Positions 24,946 through 33,324 of a stretch of 64,000 nt of DNA are shown piece by piece. The notes under the pieces are model-generated. The model did not search any database. It had not been told where the DNA came from and saw only the letters and a program-made list of their open reading frames with translations. The stretch comes from Thalassobacillus devorans. Its GTDB lineage: Bacteria; Bacillota; Bacilli; Bacillales; Halobacillaceae. The position numbers and the translations under genes were made by a program. The stretch spans positions 434,001 through 498,000 of the forward strand of contig NZ_FXEH01000004.1 of NCBI RefSeq assembly GCF_900176565.1, written 5' to 3'. How positions within the stretch are numbered: the stretch's first letter is position 1; each line of letters begins with the position of its first letter.

Positions 24946-25259
24946 AATGACTCCCTTACTTGTAAATAATCACATTCATTTATAGCTTATCATTTGCATG
25001 AAAGAAAAACTATGAACCTGTCCGTATAATCTTGTGGCAACTTTGTGGCACTTTTTCGAAATATCTTTTTATGTTATATAAGACTATGAATTGACAATTG
25101 CAATCAAATAATTGATTTTATTGAATCGTAAATGGGAAGAATAGCAAAATATAAGTTAGGTGTATTATCATAGTTGTTATTGTGTTATAATAGTCAAGTT
25201 GAATAATTTTTGTACGTAAAGTCAGGCTTTTCTAAAAGCAAAAGAGGAGTGTATGCACC
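24946..25259. other. Divergent promoter region, lipoprotein / typA
   Basis: About 310 AT-rich bases. An extended -10, TGTTATAAT (TATAAT 25186-25191), is the likely typA promoter; its -35 is weak. Nothing else stands out. Confidence 0.5.
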
Positions 25260-27107
25260 ATGCAACACAGAAATGATATCCGTAACGTAGCGATCATCGC
25301 TCACGTTGACCACGGAAAAACTACGTTAGTTGATCAAATGTTGCGTTATTCCGGCACGTTCCGGGACAACGAGCATGTGGACGAACGCGCAATGGATTCG
25401 AATGATTTAGAAAAAGAACGCGGAATTACGATTTTAGCTAAGAATACCGCGATTAACTATAATGATACCCGAATTAACATTCTGGATACTCCCGGCCACG
25501 CGGATTTTGGTGGCGAAGTAGAACGGATCCTGAAAATGGTCGATGGCGTATTACTGGTCGTCGATGCTTATGAAGGGTGCATGCCGCAGACACGGTTTGT
25601 ATTGAAAAAGGCATTAGAACAAAAGTTGACGCCGGTTGTCGTATTGAATAAAATCGACCGTCCTAGTGCCCGGCCGGAAGAGGTCGTGGATGAAGTATTG
25701 GACCTTTTCATCGAGCTTGGTGCTGATGAAGATCAATTGGAGTTCCCGGTAGTCTATGCGTCTGCATTAAATGGAACTTCCAGTGAAGAAGCTGAATTAG
25801 AGACTCAAAAAGAAACCATGGACCCTGTGTTCCAGACGATTATGGATAATATTCCGGCACCTGTCGAGAATTCAGATGACCCATTGCAGTTCCAGGTTAC
25901 TTTGCTTGATTATAACGATTATGTCGGACGAATCGGAGTCGGCCGGATTTTCCGCGGCAGTATCAAAGTTGGACAATCCGTCGTCCTGATGAAAAAAGAC
26001 GGATCCGTCAAAAACTTCCGCGTGACGAAGTTGTTTGGCTTCATCGGTCTAAAACGTATCGAAATTAAAGAAGCGAAAGCTGGAGACATCATTGCGGTTT
26101 CCGGAATGGAAGATATCAACGTCGGAGAAACCATTTGCCCTCCTGACCATCAAGAGGCAATGGAAATTCCACGTATCGATGAACCGACACTTGAAATGAC
26201 GTTCCTCGTGAACAATAGTCCGTTTGCCGGACGTGAGGGCAAGTATGTTACATCCCGTCAAATTGAAGAACGTTTGATGACTCAGCTTGAAACAGATGTC
26301 AGCCTGCGTGTTACACCTACAGAATCACCTGACGTATGGATCGTAGCAGGCCGAGGAGAACTTCACCTGTCTATCCTGGTGGAAAATATGCGCCGTGAAG
26401 GTTTTGAGCTGCAATTGTCCAAACCGAAAGTCATCTTGAAAGAAGTAGACGGCGTAACATGTGAACCGGTAGAGCGCGTCCAAATTGATGTTCCAGAAGA
26501 ATATCAAGGGGCGGTTATGGAATCAATCGGACTCCGTAAGGGTGAAATGCAGGATATGGTCAACGATGGTAATGGACAAGTCCGCTTGGAGTTTCTTGTA
26601 CCATCCCGCGGCCTGATCGGCTACACGACTGAATTCTTGTCTCAGACACGTGGGTATGGAATTTTGAACCACACATTTGATGGCTATGCTCCCCTTGCCC
26701 AAGGGCAAGTTGGCGGTCGTCGTCAAGGTGTACTTGTTTCACTGGATAAAGGGAAATCTTCCACGTATGGCATTATGAACCTGGAAGATCGTGGAACGAT
26801 TTTCGTCGATCCAGGTACAGAAGTTTATGAAGGCATGGTGGTCGGAGAGCATAATCGTGATAATGACCTGACGGTTAATATTACGAAAGAAAAACATTTG
26901 ACCAACATCCGTTCTGCTAATAAAGACACCACGAATACGATCAAAAAGACTCGTAAACTTACGCTGGAAGAAGCGATTGAATATTTGGATGATGATGAGT
27001 ACTGTGAAGTTACTCCGGAATCCATCCGTATCCGTAAAAAGATTTTGAATAAGAATGAACGTGAAAAAGAAGCGAAGAAGAAGAAACTGCAAAATGTAGA
27101 GAAGTAA
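25260..27107 (+). CDS. typA: Translational GTPase TypA/BipA
   Basis: 615-residue ribosome-binding GTPase of the EF-G-like family. G1 is AHVDHGKTT (14-22), then RGITI (G2), DTPGHADF (G3), NKID (G4) and the SAL-type G5 (YASALNG). Domains II, III, V and the TypA-specific C-terminal domain follow, ending in a Lys-rich tail. It helps ribosome assembly and translation under cold or other stress. GAGGAG precedes the ATG; a strong terminator follows. Confidence 0.96.
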   Translation: MQHRNDIRNVAIIAHVDHGKTTLVDQMLRYSGTFRDNEHVDERAMDSNDLEKERGITILAKNTAINYNDTRINILDTPGHADFGGEVERILKMVDGVLLVVDAYEGCMPQTRFVLKKALEQKLTPVVVLNKIDRPSARPEEVVDEVLDLFIELGADEDQLEFPVVYASALNGTSSEEAELETQKETMDPVFQTIMDNIPAPVENSDDPLQFQVTLLDYNDYVGRIGVGRIFRGSIKVGQSVVLMKKDGSVKNFRVTKLFGFIGLKRIEIKEAKAGDIIAVSGMEDINVGETICPPDHQEAMEIPRIDEPTLEMTFLVNNSPFAGREGKYVTSRQIEERLMTQLETDVSLRVTPTESPDVWIVAGRGELHLSILVENMRREGFELQLSKPKVILKEVDGVTCEPVERVQIDVPEEYQGAVMESIGLRKGEMQDMVNDGNGQVRLEFLVPSRGLIGYTTEFLSQTRGYGILNHTFDGYAPLAQGQVGGRRQGVLVSLDKGKSSTYGIMNLEDRGTIFVDPGTEVYEGMVVGEHNRDNDLTVNITKEKHLTNIRSANKDTTNTIKKTRKLTLEEAIEYLDDDEYCEVTPESIRIRKKILNKNEREKEAKKKKLQNVEK

Positions 27108-27113
27108 TAGATG

Positions 27114-27152
27114 CCCATTTGCCTGAACCATCATCAGGCAAGTGGGTTTTTT
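27114..27152 (+). terminator. Terminator after typA
   Basis: CCCATTTGCCTGA (27114-27126) pairs with TCAGGCAAGTGGG (27134-27146) with one T-G pair, then TTTTTT. Confidence 0.9.
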
Positions 27153-27236
27153 ACTAGAACCTATCGTTGACTGGTATGTTATTCTTTTTAATGAAAAACA
27201 GGAATAATGCAACCTTTATATGGGAGTTGAAAATGT

Positions 27237-27668
27237 ATGAAGCGGACTGCCGAAATAGTAGTGACCAGCATCGGGATTGCGCTCTTTGGCCTGATTGCCG
27301 GGATGCTTGGGATTGTACTTAATGCGAAAGACAATCCTGATTTCAGGAACACGTTGGAAGGAACTATTCAGCAGGATCCTGAAGCTAACCTGGAGGAGGT
27401 CAATATTGACCAGATGATAGAAGGGATAGCTGATGGTGCGATGGTCATTATAATAACAGCTGTGATTGCTTTACTTGCTGGTATATGGGCCATCTATATG
27501 TTAAAAGGAAATAAAAAGCCAAAGCTTGCCGGGATATTATTGATTGTCATTGCGGTTATGGCCACTATTGTAACCATTGGTGTCGCTGTGGTCGCCGGGT
27601 TATTCTATATAATAGCTGGTGTGCTCAGCATTGTTCGAAAACCTAAAGAAATGAATACAGAAACATAA
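27237..27668 (+). CDS. DUF4064-type membrane protein
   Basis: 143-residue membrane protein of the DUF4064 type common in Bacilli. Helix at 5-29, an extracellular loop rich in Asp/Glu (30-65), then three closely spaced helices (67-137) ending with the cytoplasmic VRKPKE tail. GGGAGTTG precedes the ATG. Function unknown. Own terminator. Confidence 0.72.
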   Translation: MKRTAEIVVTSIGIALFGLIAGMLGIVLNAKDNPDFRNTLEGTIQQDPEANLEEVNIDQMIEGIADGAMVIIITAVIALLAGIWAIYMLKGNKKPKLAGILLIVIAVMATIVTIGVAVVAGLFYIIAGVLSIVRKPKEMNTET

Positions 27669-27669
27669 G

Positions 27670-27703
27670 AAAAGCCGCTATCCTGAACCAGGAAGCGGCT
27701 TTT
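27670..27703 (+). terminator. Terminator after DUF4064 gene
   Basis: AAAAGCCGCT / AGCGGCTTTT with an inner TCCTG/CAGGA pairing. Confidence 0.85.
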
Positions 27704-27754
27704 CGTCGTTGTCTAGGAAATTATAAAATTTTCTTAACTTTACGTGGTTGGTCC

Positions 27755-27872
27755 CATCCAGCTCCAGCGCCTACCCCCTCGAGGTCTTAAGTCAATCCTC
27801 TCTGTGACAAAAAACGTCACGGCGAGGCTTGTCTTAAGCTTGTCGGGGGTGAGCAAGGCGCTTGCGCTTTTG
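27755..27872. repeat. Structured ~118 bp element near csbD
   Basis: Outer arms GCGCCTACCCCC and GGGGGTGAGCAAGGCGC pair. A second pair is CTTAAG/CTTAAG and a third GTGAC/GTCAC around an A-rich loop. Motifs such as CTCCAGCGCCTA, CCCCTCGAGGTC and AAGGCGCTTGCGCTTTT are, from memory, typical of a repeat scattered through Bacillaceae genomes. It lies in the 180-base gap between converging genes. Confidence 0.65.
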
Positions 27873-27882
27873 TTCTTTGCTT

Positions 27883-28074
27883 TTATTTTCCGTTATTAAA
27901 GCTATCTTTCATTTCACTTTTTTTCTCCTGAAATTCACCTTTATCCTTTTCGTTTTTTCCTTCTGCCTGCATCTTAGGATCGTTTTTTGCATTACCGACT
28001 TGATCTTTCATCTCGCCTTTAGCTTTTGACACGCCGGCTTTCATTTTATCGCTTAGACCTTTTTTATCTGCCAT
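27883..28074 (-). CDS. CsbD-family stress protein
   Basis: 63-residue, very hydrophilic protein rich in Lys, Glu and Asp, of the CsbD type (GLSDKMKAGVSKAKGEMKDQVGNA). CsbD of B. subtilis belongs to the sigma-B general stress regulon; the protein function is unknown. AAAGGAG precedes the ATG, and a sigma-B-like promoter stands upstream at 28116-28141. Confidence 0.85.
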   Translation of the reverse strand: MADKKGLSDKMKAGVSKAKGEMKDQVGNAKNDPKMQAEGKNEKDKGEFQEKKSEMKDSFNNGK

Positions 28075-28115
28075 ATGAAAGTATGCTCCTTTCTATGCAA
28101 TGTCGTGTTTAATAT

Positions 28116-28141
28116 GTACCCGCCCATAAGGAGCGCTAAAC
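28116..28141 (-). promoter_or_regulatory. Sigma-B-type promoter of csbD-like gene
   Basis: On the minus strand: GTTTAG (28141-28136), 14 bases, GGGTAC (28121-28116). This is close to the sigma-B consensus GTTTAA-N13-15-GGGTAT and 42 bases upstream of the start codon. Confidence 0.75.
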
Positions 28142-28210
28142 GATGTAAAGTTCTTTATCGTGGTGTGGTTTAGGGAGTCGTTTAGGAAAACGCGGGTTTC
28201 TTCACAAGTT

Positions 28211-28237
28211 AAAAAGCTGTCCGGCAGGACAGCTTTT
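28211..28237 (-). terminator. Terminator after bshB2
   Basis: AAAAGCTGTCC (28212-28222) pairs with GGACAGCTTTT (28227-28237); on the minus strand a T run follows. Confidence 0.85.
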
Positions 28238-28923
28238 CAGCTTACGGTATCGTTGTTCCAGTCATACGTATAAAAGCTCTCTTTGGTGACCCATTTCAAC
28301 GCTTCTGGATCATTGACTTTCATTCCTTCCTCGATCATTTCCAGAATACGGGCCGTTTGTGATATATGAGCCCGCATGGCATCCAGTTTCTGCTTTTTCA
28401 CTGCTTTGATATCATTGATGACATCGGGAGCACCAAGTTCATCAAATGTATTATTCGCAAAGGCAAGGCAATGCAGTTTCGGGCGGTCTGCGGGGGTAAT
28501 TTCGCGAACTGCGCGTATAACAGCACGGGCAGTAGCCTCGTGATCGGGATGGACAGCATAACCTGGATAAAAAGTAATAATTAATGACGGGTTGATCTCT
28601 TTAATGAGGTCGCGGACCAATTGGGTCATTTTCTCATCATCTTCGAATTCCAATGTTTTGTCACGAAACCCCATCATCCGCAAGTCTTCAATCCCCATTG
28701 CTTTTGCAGCAAGCTTCAATTCCTCTTTCCGAATTAATGGGAGGGTTTCACGGTTGGCAAACTGAGGTTTGCCAAGATTTCTTCCCATTTCTCCCAAGGT
28801 TAAGCAGGCGTAAGTCAGCGGCGTCCCTTGGTTAATATAGGAGGAAATTGTACCGGAAACACCAAACGCTTCATCATCCGGGTGAGGGAAAATGACTAGC
28901 ACCTGTCTTTCTTTTTCTATCAT
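28237..28923 (-). CDS. bshB2: Bacillithiol deacetylase BshB2
   Basis: 228-residue PIG-L/LmbE-family zinc hydrolase that removes the acetyl group from GlcNAc-malate during bacillithiol synthesis, or hydrolyses bacillithiol conjugates. The zinc motif PHPDDEAFG is near the N-terminus, with a third ligand in YAVHPDHEATARA. The length and the sequence following the motif fit BshB2 (YojG) rather than BshB1. The start ATG 28923 is supported by AAAGGAG; the ATG at 28983 is not. Confidence 0.87.
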   Translation of the reverse strand: MIEKERQVLVIFPHPDDEAFGVSGTISSYINQGTPLTYACLTLGEMGRNLGKPQFANRETLPLIRKEELKLAAKAMGIEDLRMMGFRDKTLEFEDDEKMTQLVRDLIKEINPSLIITFYPGYAVHPDHEATARAVIRAVREITPADRPKLHCLAFANNTFDELGAPDVINDIKAVKKQKLDAMRAHISQTARILEMIEEGMKVNDPEALKWVTKESFYTYDWNNDTVS

Positions 28924-29018
28924 GATCAGCACTCCTTTAAAACGACTGCAAATAAAAATCCTCTGTCTGTTATTATCACGCACGATAAGAAGTTTTTAAA
29001 GTCATTTGCCCGGAGTGC

Positions 29019-30014
29019 TTATTCGAATGAGCTTTCTGTAAAAAATTTAATGTTCTTGGCATCGCCGAACAGGATCAATTTATCATCCGTTTGGATAATG
29101 GCATCTTTATCTGCCAGGCCAATAAATTCTCCCTTACGTTCAATCCCAAGGACGGAAATCCCGTAATCATCCTGAGTGCGAAGTTCGGTTGCTTTTTTAT
29201 TGGCAAGCTTAGAGTTTTGACCAATCGTAATTTCCTCTACCTTATGATGGCCGGATTCTGCATGCATGATGGAATCGATATAATGGATGCTGGCAGGTTT
29301 GATCATAGAAAGAGCCATTCTTCTTCCGCCTATATCATTCGTGTTGACGACATGGTCAGCACCGGCACGTCTCATTTTATCTTCAGTTTCAAACTCTTCT
29401 GCCCGTACAATTGTCTCAATGTCTTTATTTAATCCCTTGGCTGTCAGTGTAATAAAAACATTCGCAGCATCATCGGAAGTAGTGATGACGATTCCCTTTG
29501 CTCTCTTAATCCCCGCATGGTTGAGCACGTCATTCCTTTTCGCATTATTCCTAATGTAAGGGATGTCTTCCGGAATCTTTTCTACTGCTTCTTCATCATT
29601 GTCAATGATAACCACCTCATAATTCTACTCGGAAAACTCTCTTAGAACCTGTTCCCCTACACGGCCGTAGCCACAAATAATATAGTGATTTTTCATACGT
29701 TTAATCTGGTTATCCATCTTTTTTCTCTCCCATTTTTTAGATAGTCGACCTTCAATCATAGATGCTGCCACAAAGGTCAGCAGGTAGGTTGAAAACCCCA
29801 TAGTAAGCGGAACAAACAACATGGCGAAAATTTTCCCTGCATTGCTGACAGGAACCAAATCACCGTATCCGATGGCCAAAACGGATACGATTGTCATCCA
29901 GAAACTATCAAAAAATGTATAGTTTTCGATCTGCATGAACACAATGGTCATGATAAAAATCTAAGCAGCAAGTGTGATGCTGAATTGAACGGCGCGTCTA
30001 TATGGCTTCGGCAT
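29019..30014 (-). pseudogene. Potassium channel (YugO-like) with two in-frame TAG codons
   Basis: Reads as one frame of 331 codons from ATG 30014 (AAGGAGAGAG ahead), about the length of B. subtilis YugO, but interrupted by TAG at codon 18 (29961-29963) and at codon 130 (29625-29627). The fragment between them has the pore helix and selectivity filter LAIGYGD, a second transmembrane helix and the start of the RCK domain (YIICGYGRVGEQVLREFSE). The fragment after the second TAG continues without a gap (NYEVVIIDND, then TrkA_N and TrkA_C). No frameshift is present. Most likely a recently inactivated gene; readthrough cannot be excluded. The 3' fragment could start again at GTG 29615 and give a soluble RCK piece. 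Confidence 0.88.
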
Positions 30015-30147
30015 AATCTCTCTCCTTACATGTCAATCTGTATAGGATTATTTCCTTACATACAACCGAGTAAACCAGAATGTTTAGAAACAGGTCTGGA
30101 AAGGAACTTGAGGTATAGATAAATGGTTAAAAAGAAGGAGAGATACA

Positions 30148-30900
30148 ATGAGTATGGAAAGACGAGTCGAACATCTAGTTACTTGGATAAGGCAGCAGGC
30201 AGAGGGTGCTGGACTTAACGGTGCCGTGGTAGGTGTAAGTGGAGGAATTGATTCCGCGGTAGTAGCGAATCTGATCAAACGGGCTTTTCCGGAAAACTCC
30301 ATCGGTGTCATCCTCCCAATTAATCAGCGAGTGGAAGATCAAAAGGATGCCGTAGCAGTAGTGCAAGAAGCTGATTTAAAATATGTTGGTATCGAGTTGA
30401 CCCAAAGTTATCAGACCACTTATAACGAGATACAGGAACAGTTACGGCAAAGTCAGGATTGGAATGAAGAGAACGCTCAGTTGAACGGTGCTAATCTCCA
30501 GGCGAGACTGCGTATGAGCACTTTATATTCAGTCGCTGCAAATTACGGCTATCTAGTGGTAGGGACAGACAATGCTCCTGAACATTACACCGGATACTTC
30601 ACGAAATATGGGGATGGCGGTGTCGATCTTGTCCCACTTATCCATCTGACTAAAGGAGAAGTCAAGGAGATGGCTCGCTATCTAGGTGTACCTTCTCAGG
30701 TCGTCGATAAGAAACCGAGTGCAGAATTGTGGGAAGGTCAAACGGATGAGGAAGAAATGGGTGTTTCCTACGATACGATAGACGCATACTTGCGAGGCGA
30801 AGAAATAGCGGAGAAAGATAAAGAAATTATCGAAGCTCTTCACCGGAAATCGGCACATAAACGAATCATGCCGGCTGAACCGCCAAAATTCGAATCATAG
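30148..30900 (+). CDS. nadE: NH3-dependent NAD+ synthetase
   Basis: 250-residue enzyme converting deamido-NAD+ to NAD+ with ATP and ammonia. The ATP-pyrophosphatase P-loop SGGIDSA is at residues 31-37, and VVGTDNAPEHYTGYFTKYGDGGVDL and KPSAELWEGQTDEEEMG are NadE signatures. There is no glutaminase domain, hence the ammonia-dependent type. AAGGAGAG precedes the ATG. The next gene, 12 bases on, is a nicotinamidase-like hydrolase, suggesting a small NAD unit. Confidence 0.93.
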   Translation: MSMERRVEHLVTWIRQQAEGAGLNGAVVGVSGGIDSAVVANLIKRAFPENSIGVILPINQRVEDQKDAVAVVQEADLKYVGIELTQSYQTTYNEIQEQLRQSQDWNEENAQLNGANLQARLRMSTLYSVAANYGYLVVGTDNAPEHYTGYFTKYGDGGVDLVPLIHLTKGEVKEMARYLGVPSQVVDKKPSAELWEGQTDEEEMGVSYDTIDAYLRGEEIAEKDKEIIEALHRKSAHKRIMPAEPPKFES

Positions 30901-30912
30901 AGGAGTAATAGA

Positions 30913-31473
30913 ATGCAGCAATCCAATACAGCCTTGTTGATTATAGACGTCATTAATAAAATGGATTTTGATGGAGGAGAAGACTTACTTGAAAATGGCT
31001 TGGAGATGATAGATAATCTCCATACATTTAAGCAAGAGGCAAAAGCCAAAAACATTCCTGTCATTTATGTTAATGACAACTTTGGCCTCTGGCAGGATAA
31101 TGCTGAAGAAATAGTGGAAGAGTGCAGAAAAGGAAAAGGAAAACCCATCGTTGAAAAGATGAGACCGGCTAATGACGACTTTTTTGTTATCAAACCAAAA
31201 CATTCCGGCTTTTATGGTACCCAGCTGGATATCCTCCTGACACAAATGGGAGTAAATCGGCTCATCCTGACAGGATTGACAGGAGATATGTGTGTATTGT
31301 TTACAGCTAACGGTGCCTACATGCGCGAGTACGACCTTTATATCCCGGAGGATTTGGTCGCGTCGGAAGATAAAAATGATAACAGTAATGCATTACAGAT
31401 TATGAAGCGGTCATTATTTGCCGATATTACGCCAAGCGTTGATTTCAATTTTGAAAAAGTCATGAACCAGTAA
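30913..31473 (+). CDS. Isochorismatase-fold cysteine hydrolase (nicotinamidase-like)
   Basis: 186-residue cysteine hydrolase. The catalytic triad is recognisable: D12 (LLIIDVINKMDF), K96 (FFVIKPKHSGFYGT) and C127 (GLTGDMCVLFTANGAYMRE). Family members cleave nicotinamide, isochorismate or related amides. Being directly behind nadE in one transcript makes nicotinamide salvage plausible, but the metal-ligand set of true PncA is not clearly seen, so I do not assign pncA. Confidence 0.82.
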   Translation: MQQSNTALLIIDVINKMDFDGGEDLLENGLEMIDNLHTFKQEAKAKNIPVIYVNDNFGLWQDNAEEIVEECRKGKGKPIVEKMRPANDDFFVIKPKHSGFYGTQLDILLTQMGVNRLILTGLTGDMCVLFTANGAYMREYDLYIPEDLVASEDKNDNSNALQIMKRSLFADITPSVDFNFEKVMNQ

Positions 31474-31474
31474 A

Positions 31475-31510
31475 AAAATCCGTCTGTCATCCATGACAGG
31501 CGGATTTTTA
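31475..31510. terminator. Bidirectional terminator
   Basis: A near-perfect stem AAAATCCGTCTGTCAT / ATGACAGGCGGATTTTT with a two-base loop; it lies between converging genes. Confidence 0.88.
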
Positions 31511-31666
31511 TTTTGTTTTAAAAGTGGCAATACTCTGGATAACCAAATGTTCGGTTTGATTATCATCCTTGATTTCAATTTCGCCTTCTTCTCCCGTGTC
31601 CGTATAGCCAATGACTCCGAAGCTGATCATGAAAATGACCAATAAGGCTAATAAAAACGTGCGCAC
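31508..31666 (-). CDS. Small secreted or anchored peptide (52 aa)
   Basis: Starts with GTG 31666 behind a strong site, GAAGGAGGAACAACA. A hydrophobic N-terminus (MRTFLLALLVIFMISFGVIGY) is followed by a polar acidic tail ending in TFKTK. The stop lies inside the shared terminator. A signal-anchored peptide of unknown role. Confidence 0.62.
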   Translation of the reverse strand: MRTFLLALLVIFMISFGVIGYTDTGEEGEIEIKDDNQTEHLVIQSIATFKTK

Positions 31667-31944
31667 TGTTGTTCCTCCTTCATCATGTCTATGTTTATTC
31701 TATAATAAAACAGGGAATAAAACGACATTTATATTACATTTTCTTTACAAAATGTATCAAATAAGTCTTTTGTCATAATCTATTTTGATTAATTTTGAGC
31801 CATACCTATCATAAAATCCAAATAATTCGACAAAATCCAAGAAATACCTGTTTTTAATTTTCTGACAAGGGTAGGGATAACTAAGAGAAGAAATGATACA
31901 GGCTAATATCTCCAACTAAACTACGAAGAGAGGGAGACATCCTA

Positions 31945-32178
31945 ATGATTAATCAATACACCTTGGACCGTTTTGAAGGGCTGTACGCTGTACTTGTTGA
32001 TAAAGGCAACAAGCATAATGAAATGATGGTGTTAAAAGAAAGGCTGATTGCTTTTGCGAAAGAAGGAGATACCTTAGCCATAGATTTTGATAGTATCGGT
32101 AACTTAAGACATGTAGAAATTATTAAGTCCAATAATGAGGAAGCGGATATTCCAGAAAAAGAGTTAGAAGGATTGTAA
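31945..32178 (+). CDS. DUF3006-like small protein
   Basis: 77-residue protein with the DUF3006 shape: YTLDRFEGLYAVLVDKG at the N-terminus and FAKEGDTLAIDFD in the middle, then an acidic tail. Such OB-like small proteins often sit beside secreted nucleases or MBL proteins; here the persulfide operon follows. GAGGGAGA precedes the ATG. The hairpin at 32206 ends the transcript. Confidence 0.65.
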   Translation: MINQYTLDRFEGLYAVLVDKGNKHNEMMVLKERLIAFAKEGDTLAIDFDSIGNLRHVEIIKSNNEEADIPEKELEGL

Positions 32179-32205
32179 ATGGCATTCATAATTATTTTAT
32201 TTTTC

Positions 32206-32231
32206 AAGCACACCAATTGGGGTGCTTTTTT
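32206..32231 (+). terminator. Terminator after DUF3006-like gene
   Basis: AAGCACACC pairs with GGGGTGCTT around AATT, then seven T. Confidence 0.75.
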
Positions 32232-32334
32232 TATACCTAAATATAAAAAAGTTGCCGACAAACCAATGGCAATAATAACTCAGCATATTAAAAGAAAGCT
32301 TATCAATAATAAGGACGAAAGGAGTGAATACAAG

Positions 32335-32907
32335 GTGGAAGTTACCGTCAATAAAGTGGTTGATGCTAAAGGACTAGCCTGTCCAATGCCCATTGTTAAA
32401 ACCAAAAAAGGAATCGAAAGCTTAGATCCGGGTATGGTTATGGAAATTCAGGCAACGGACAAAGGGTCGACGACCGATATTAAAGCCTGGGCTGAAAATA
32501 CCGGACATCAATATTTAGGTTCTACGCAAGAAGGCGATGTATTCAAACATTATTTGAGAAAAGCCAGTGCAGATGAAGAGAAAACAGAAACGAAACATAA
32601 AGATATTATGGCTTTGGATGATTTGCTGCAGAAGATAGAAGGTAATGAAAAAGTTACTGTCATCGATGTCCGTGAACCTGCTGAATACGCATTCGGCCAT
32701 ATCCCTGGTGCTATTAACATTCCTTTGGATGAACTAGAAAAACGGTTTGAGGAAATGGATAAAAATGATGATATTCATGTGGTTTGCCGAACAGGCAGCC
32801 GTAGTGATCTAGCTGCACAGAAAATGGCTGCGAAAGGATTTGAAAATGTCAAAAATGTGGTTCCCGGCATGAAAGAATGGTCAGGACCGACAGAACAAAA
32901 TAACTAG
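32335..32907 (+). CDS. TusA-rhodanese fusion sulfurtransferase (YrkF-like)
   Basis: 190-residue two-domain sulfur carrier. The TusA-like domain (1-75) has the persulfide cysteine C16 in LACPMP. The rhodanese domain (95-185) has the active-site loop CRTGSRS with C151. It resembles B. subtilis YrkF and the CstA-type proteins of sulfide detoxification operons. GTG 32335 is chosen because GAAAGGAGTGA lies ahead; the longer frame runs back through the upstream terminator. First gene of a three-gene persulfide operon. Confidence 0.82.
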   Translation: MEVTVNKVVDAKGLACPMPIVKTKKGIESLDPGMVMEIQATDKGSTTDIKAWAENTGHQYLGSTQEGDVFKHYLRKASADEEKTETKHKDIMALDDLLQKIEGNEKVTVIDVREPAEYAFGHIPGAINIPLDELEKRFEEMDKNDDIHVVCRTGSRSDLAAQKMAAKGFENVKNVVPGMKEWSGPTEQNN

Positions 32908-32918
32908 GAGGATGAAAA

Positions 32919-33307
32919 ATGAAAGTAGCTATTATAGCAGCGAATGGCGGAATGTTCGATGCATATAAAGTATTCAATATTGTACAGCCGCTGCAGCGAC
33001 AGATGCTGAAGTCGGCATCTTTTTCACGTTTGAAGGGTTGAATTTGATTCACAAGGAAGGACACAAACAATTGCCGATGCCTGAAGGAACAGAACATTTC
33101 CAGGAAGGTTTTCAACGTGCCAATGTTCCTCCAATAGAAGAATTGGTAAGCATGGCAAGTGAAATGAATGTGAAAATGATCGCCTGTCAGATGACAATGG
33201 ACGTGATGAGCTTAGAGAAAGACCATTTTGTGGAGGGTATAGATGTTGGTGGAGCTGCCAGCTTTTTGAACTTTGCGAATGATGCCAACATCACGCTCAC
33301 ATTTTAA
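32919..33307 (+). pseudogene. DsrE/DsrF-like protein gene with one-base frameshift (YrkE-like)
   Basis: Starts at ATG 32919 behind AGGAGG, giving MKVAIIAANGGMFDAYKVFNI, then shifts frame at 32982/32983. If one base (for example C) is restored there, the reading becomes NIATAAAATDAEVGIFFTFEG and continues to 33307 as a 129-residue DsrE/DrsH-like protein with the conserved Cys in MIACQMTMDVM. In the frame as written translation stops at 33041. In cst/yrk-type operons this protein transfers sulfane sulfur between partners. Either a real inactivating deletion or a sequencing error. Confidence 0.8.
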
Positions 33308-33324
33308 ATGAAAGGAGAATAGGA

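Noticed and set aside
29019-29615. The RCK part as an independent TrkA-like gene
   Set aside because: It joins in frame, across one TAG, to the pore fragment; its GTG start has no clear ribosome site.
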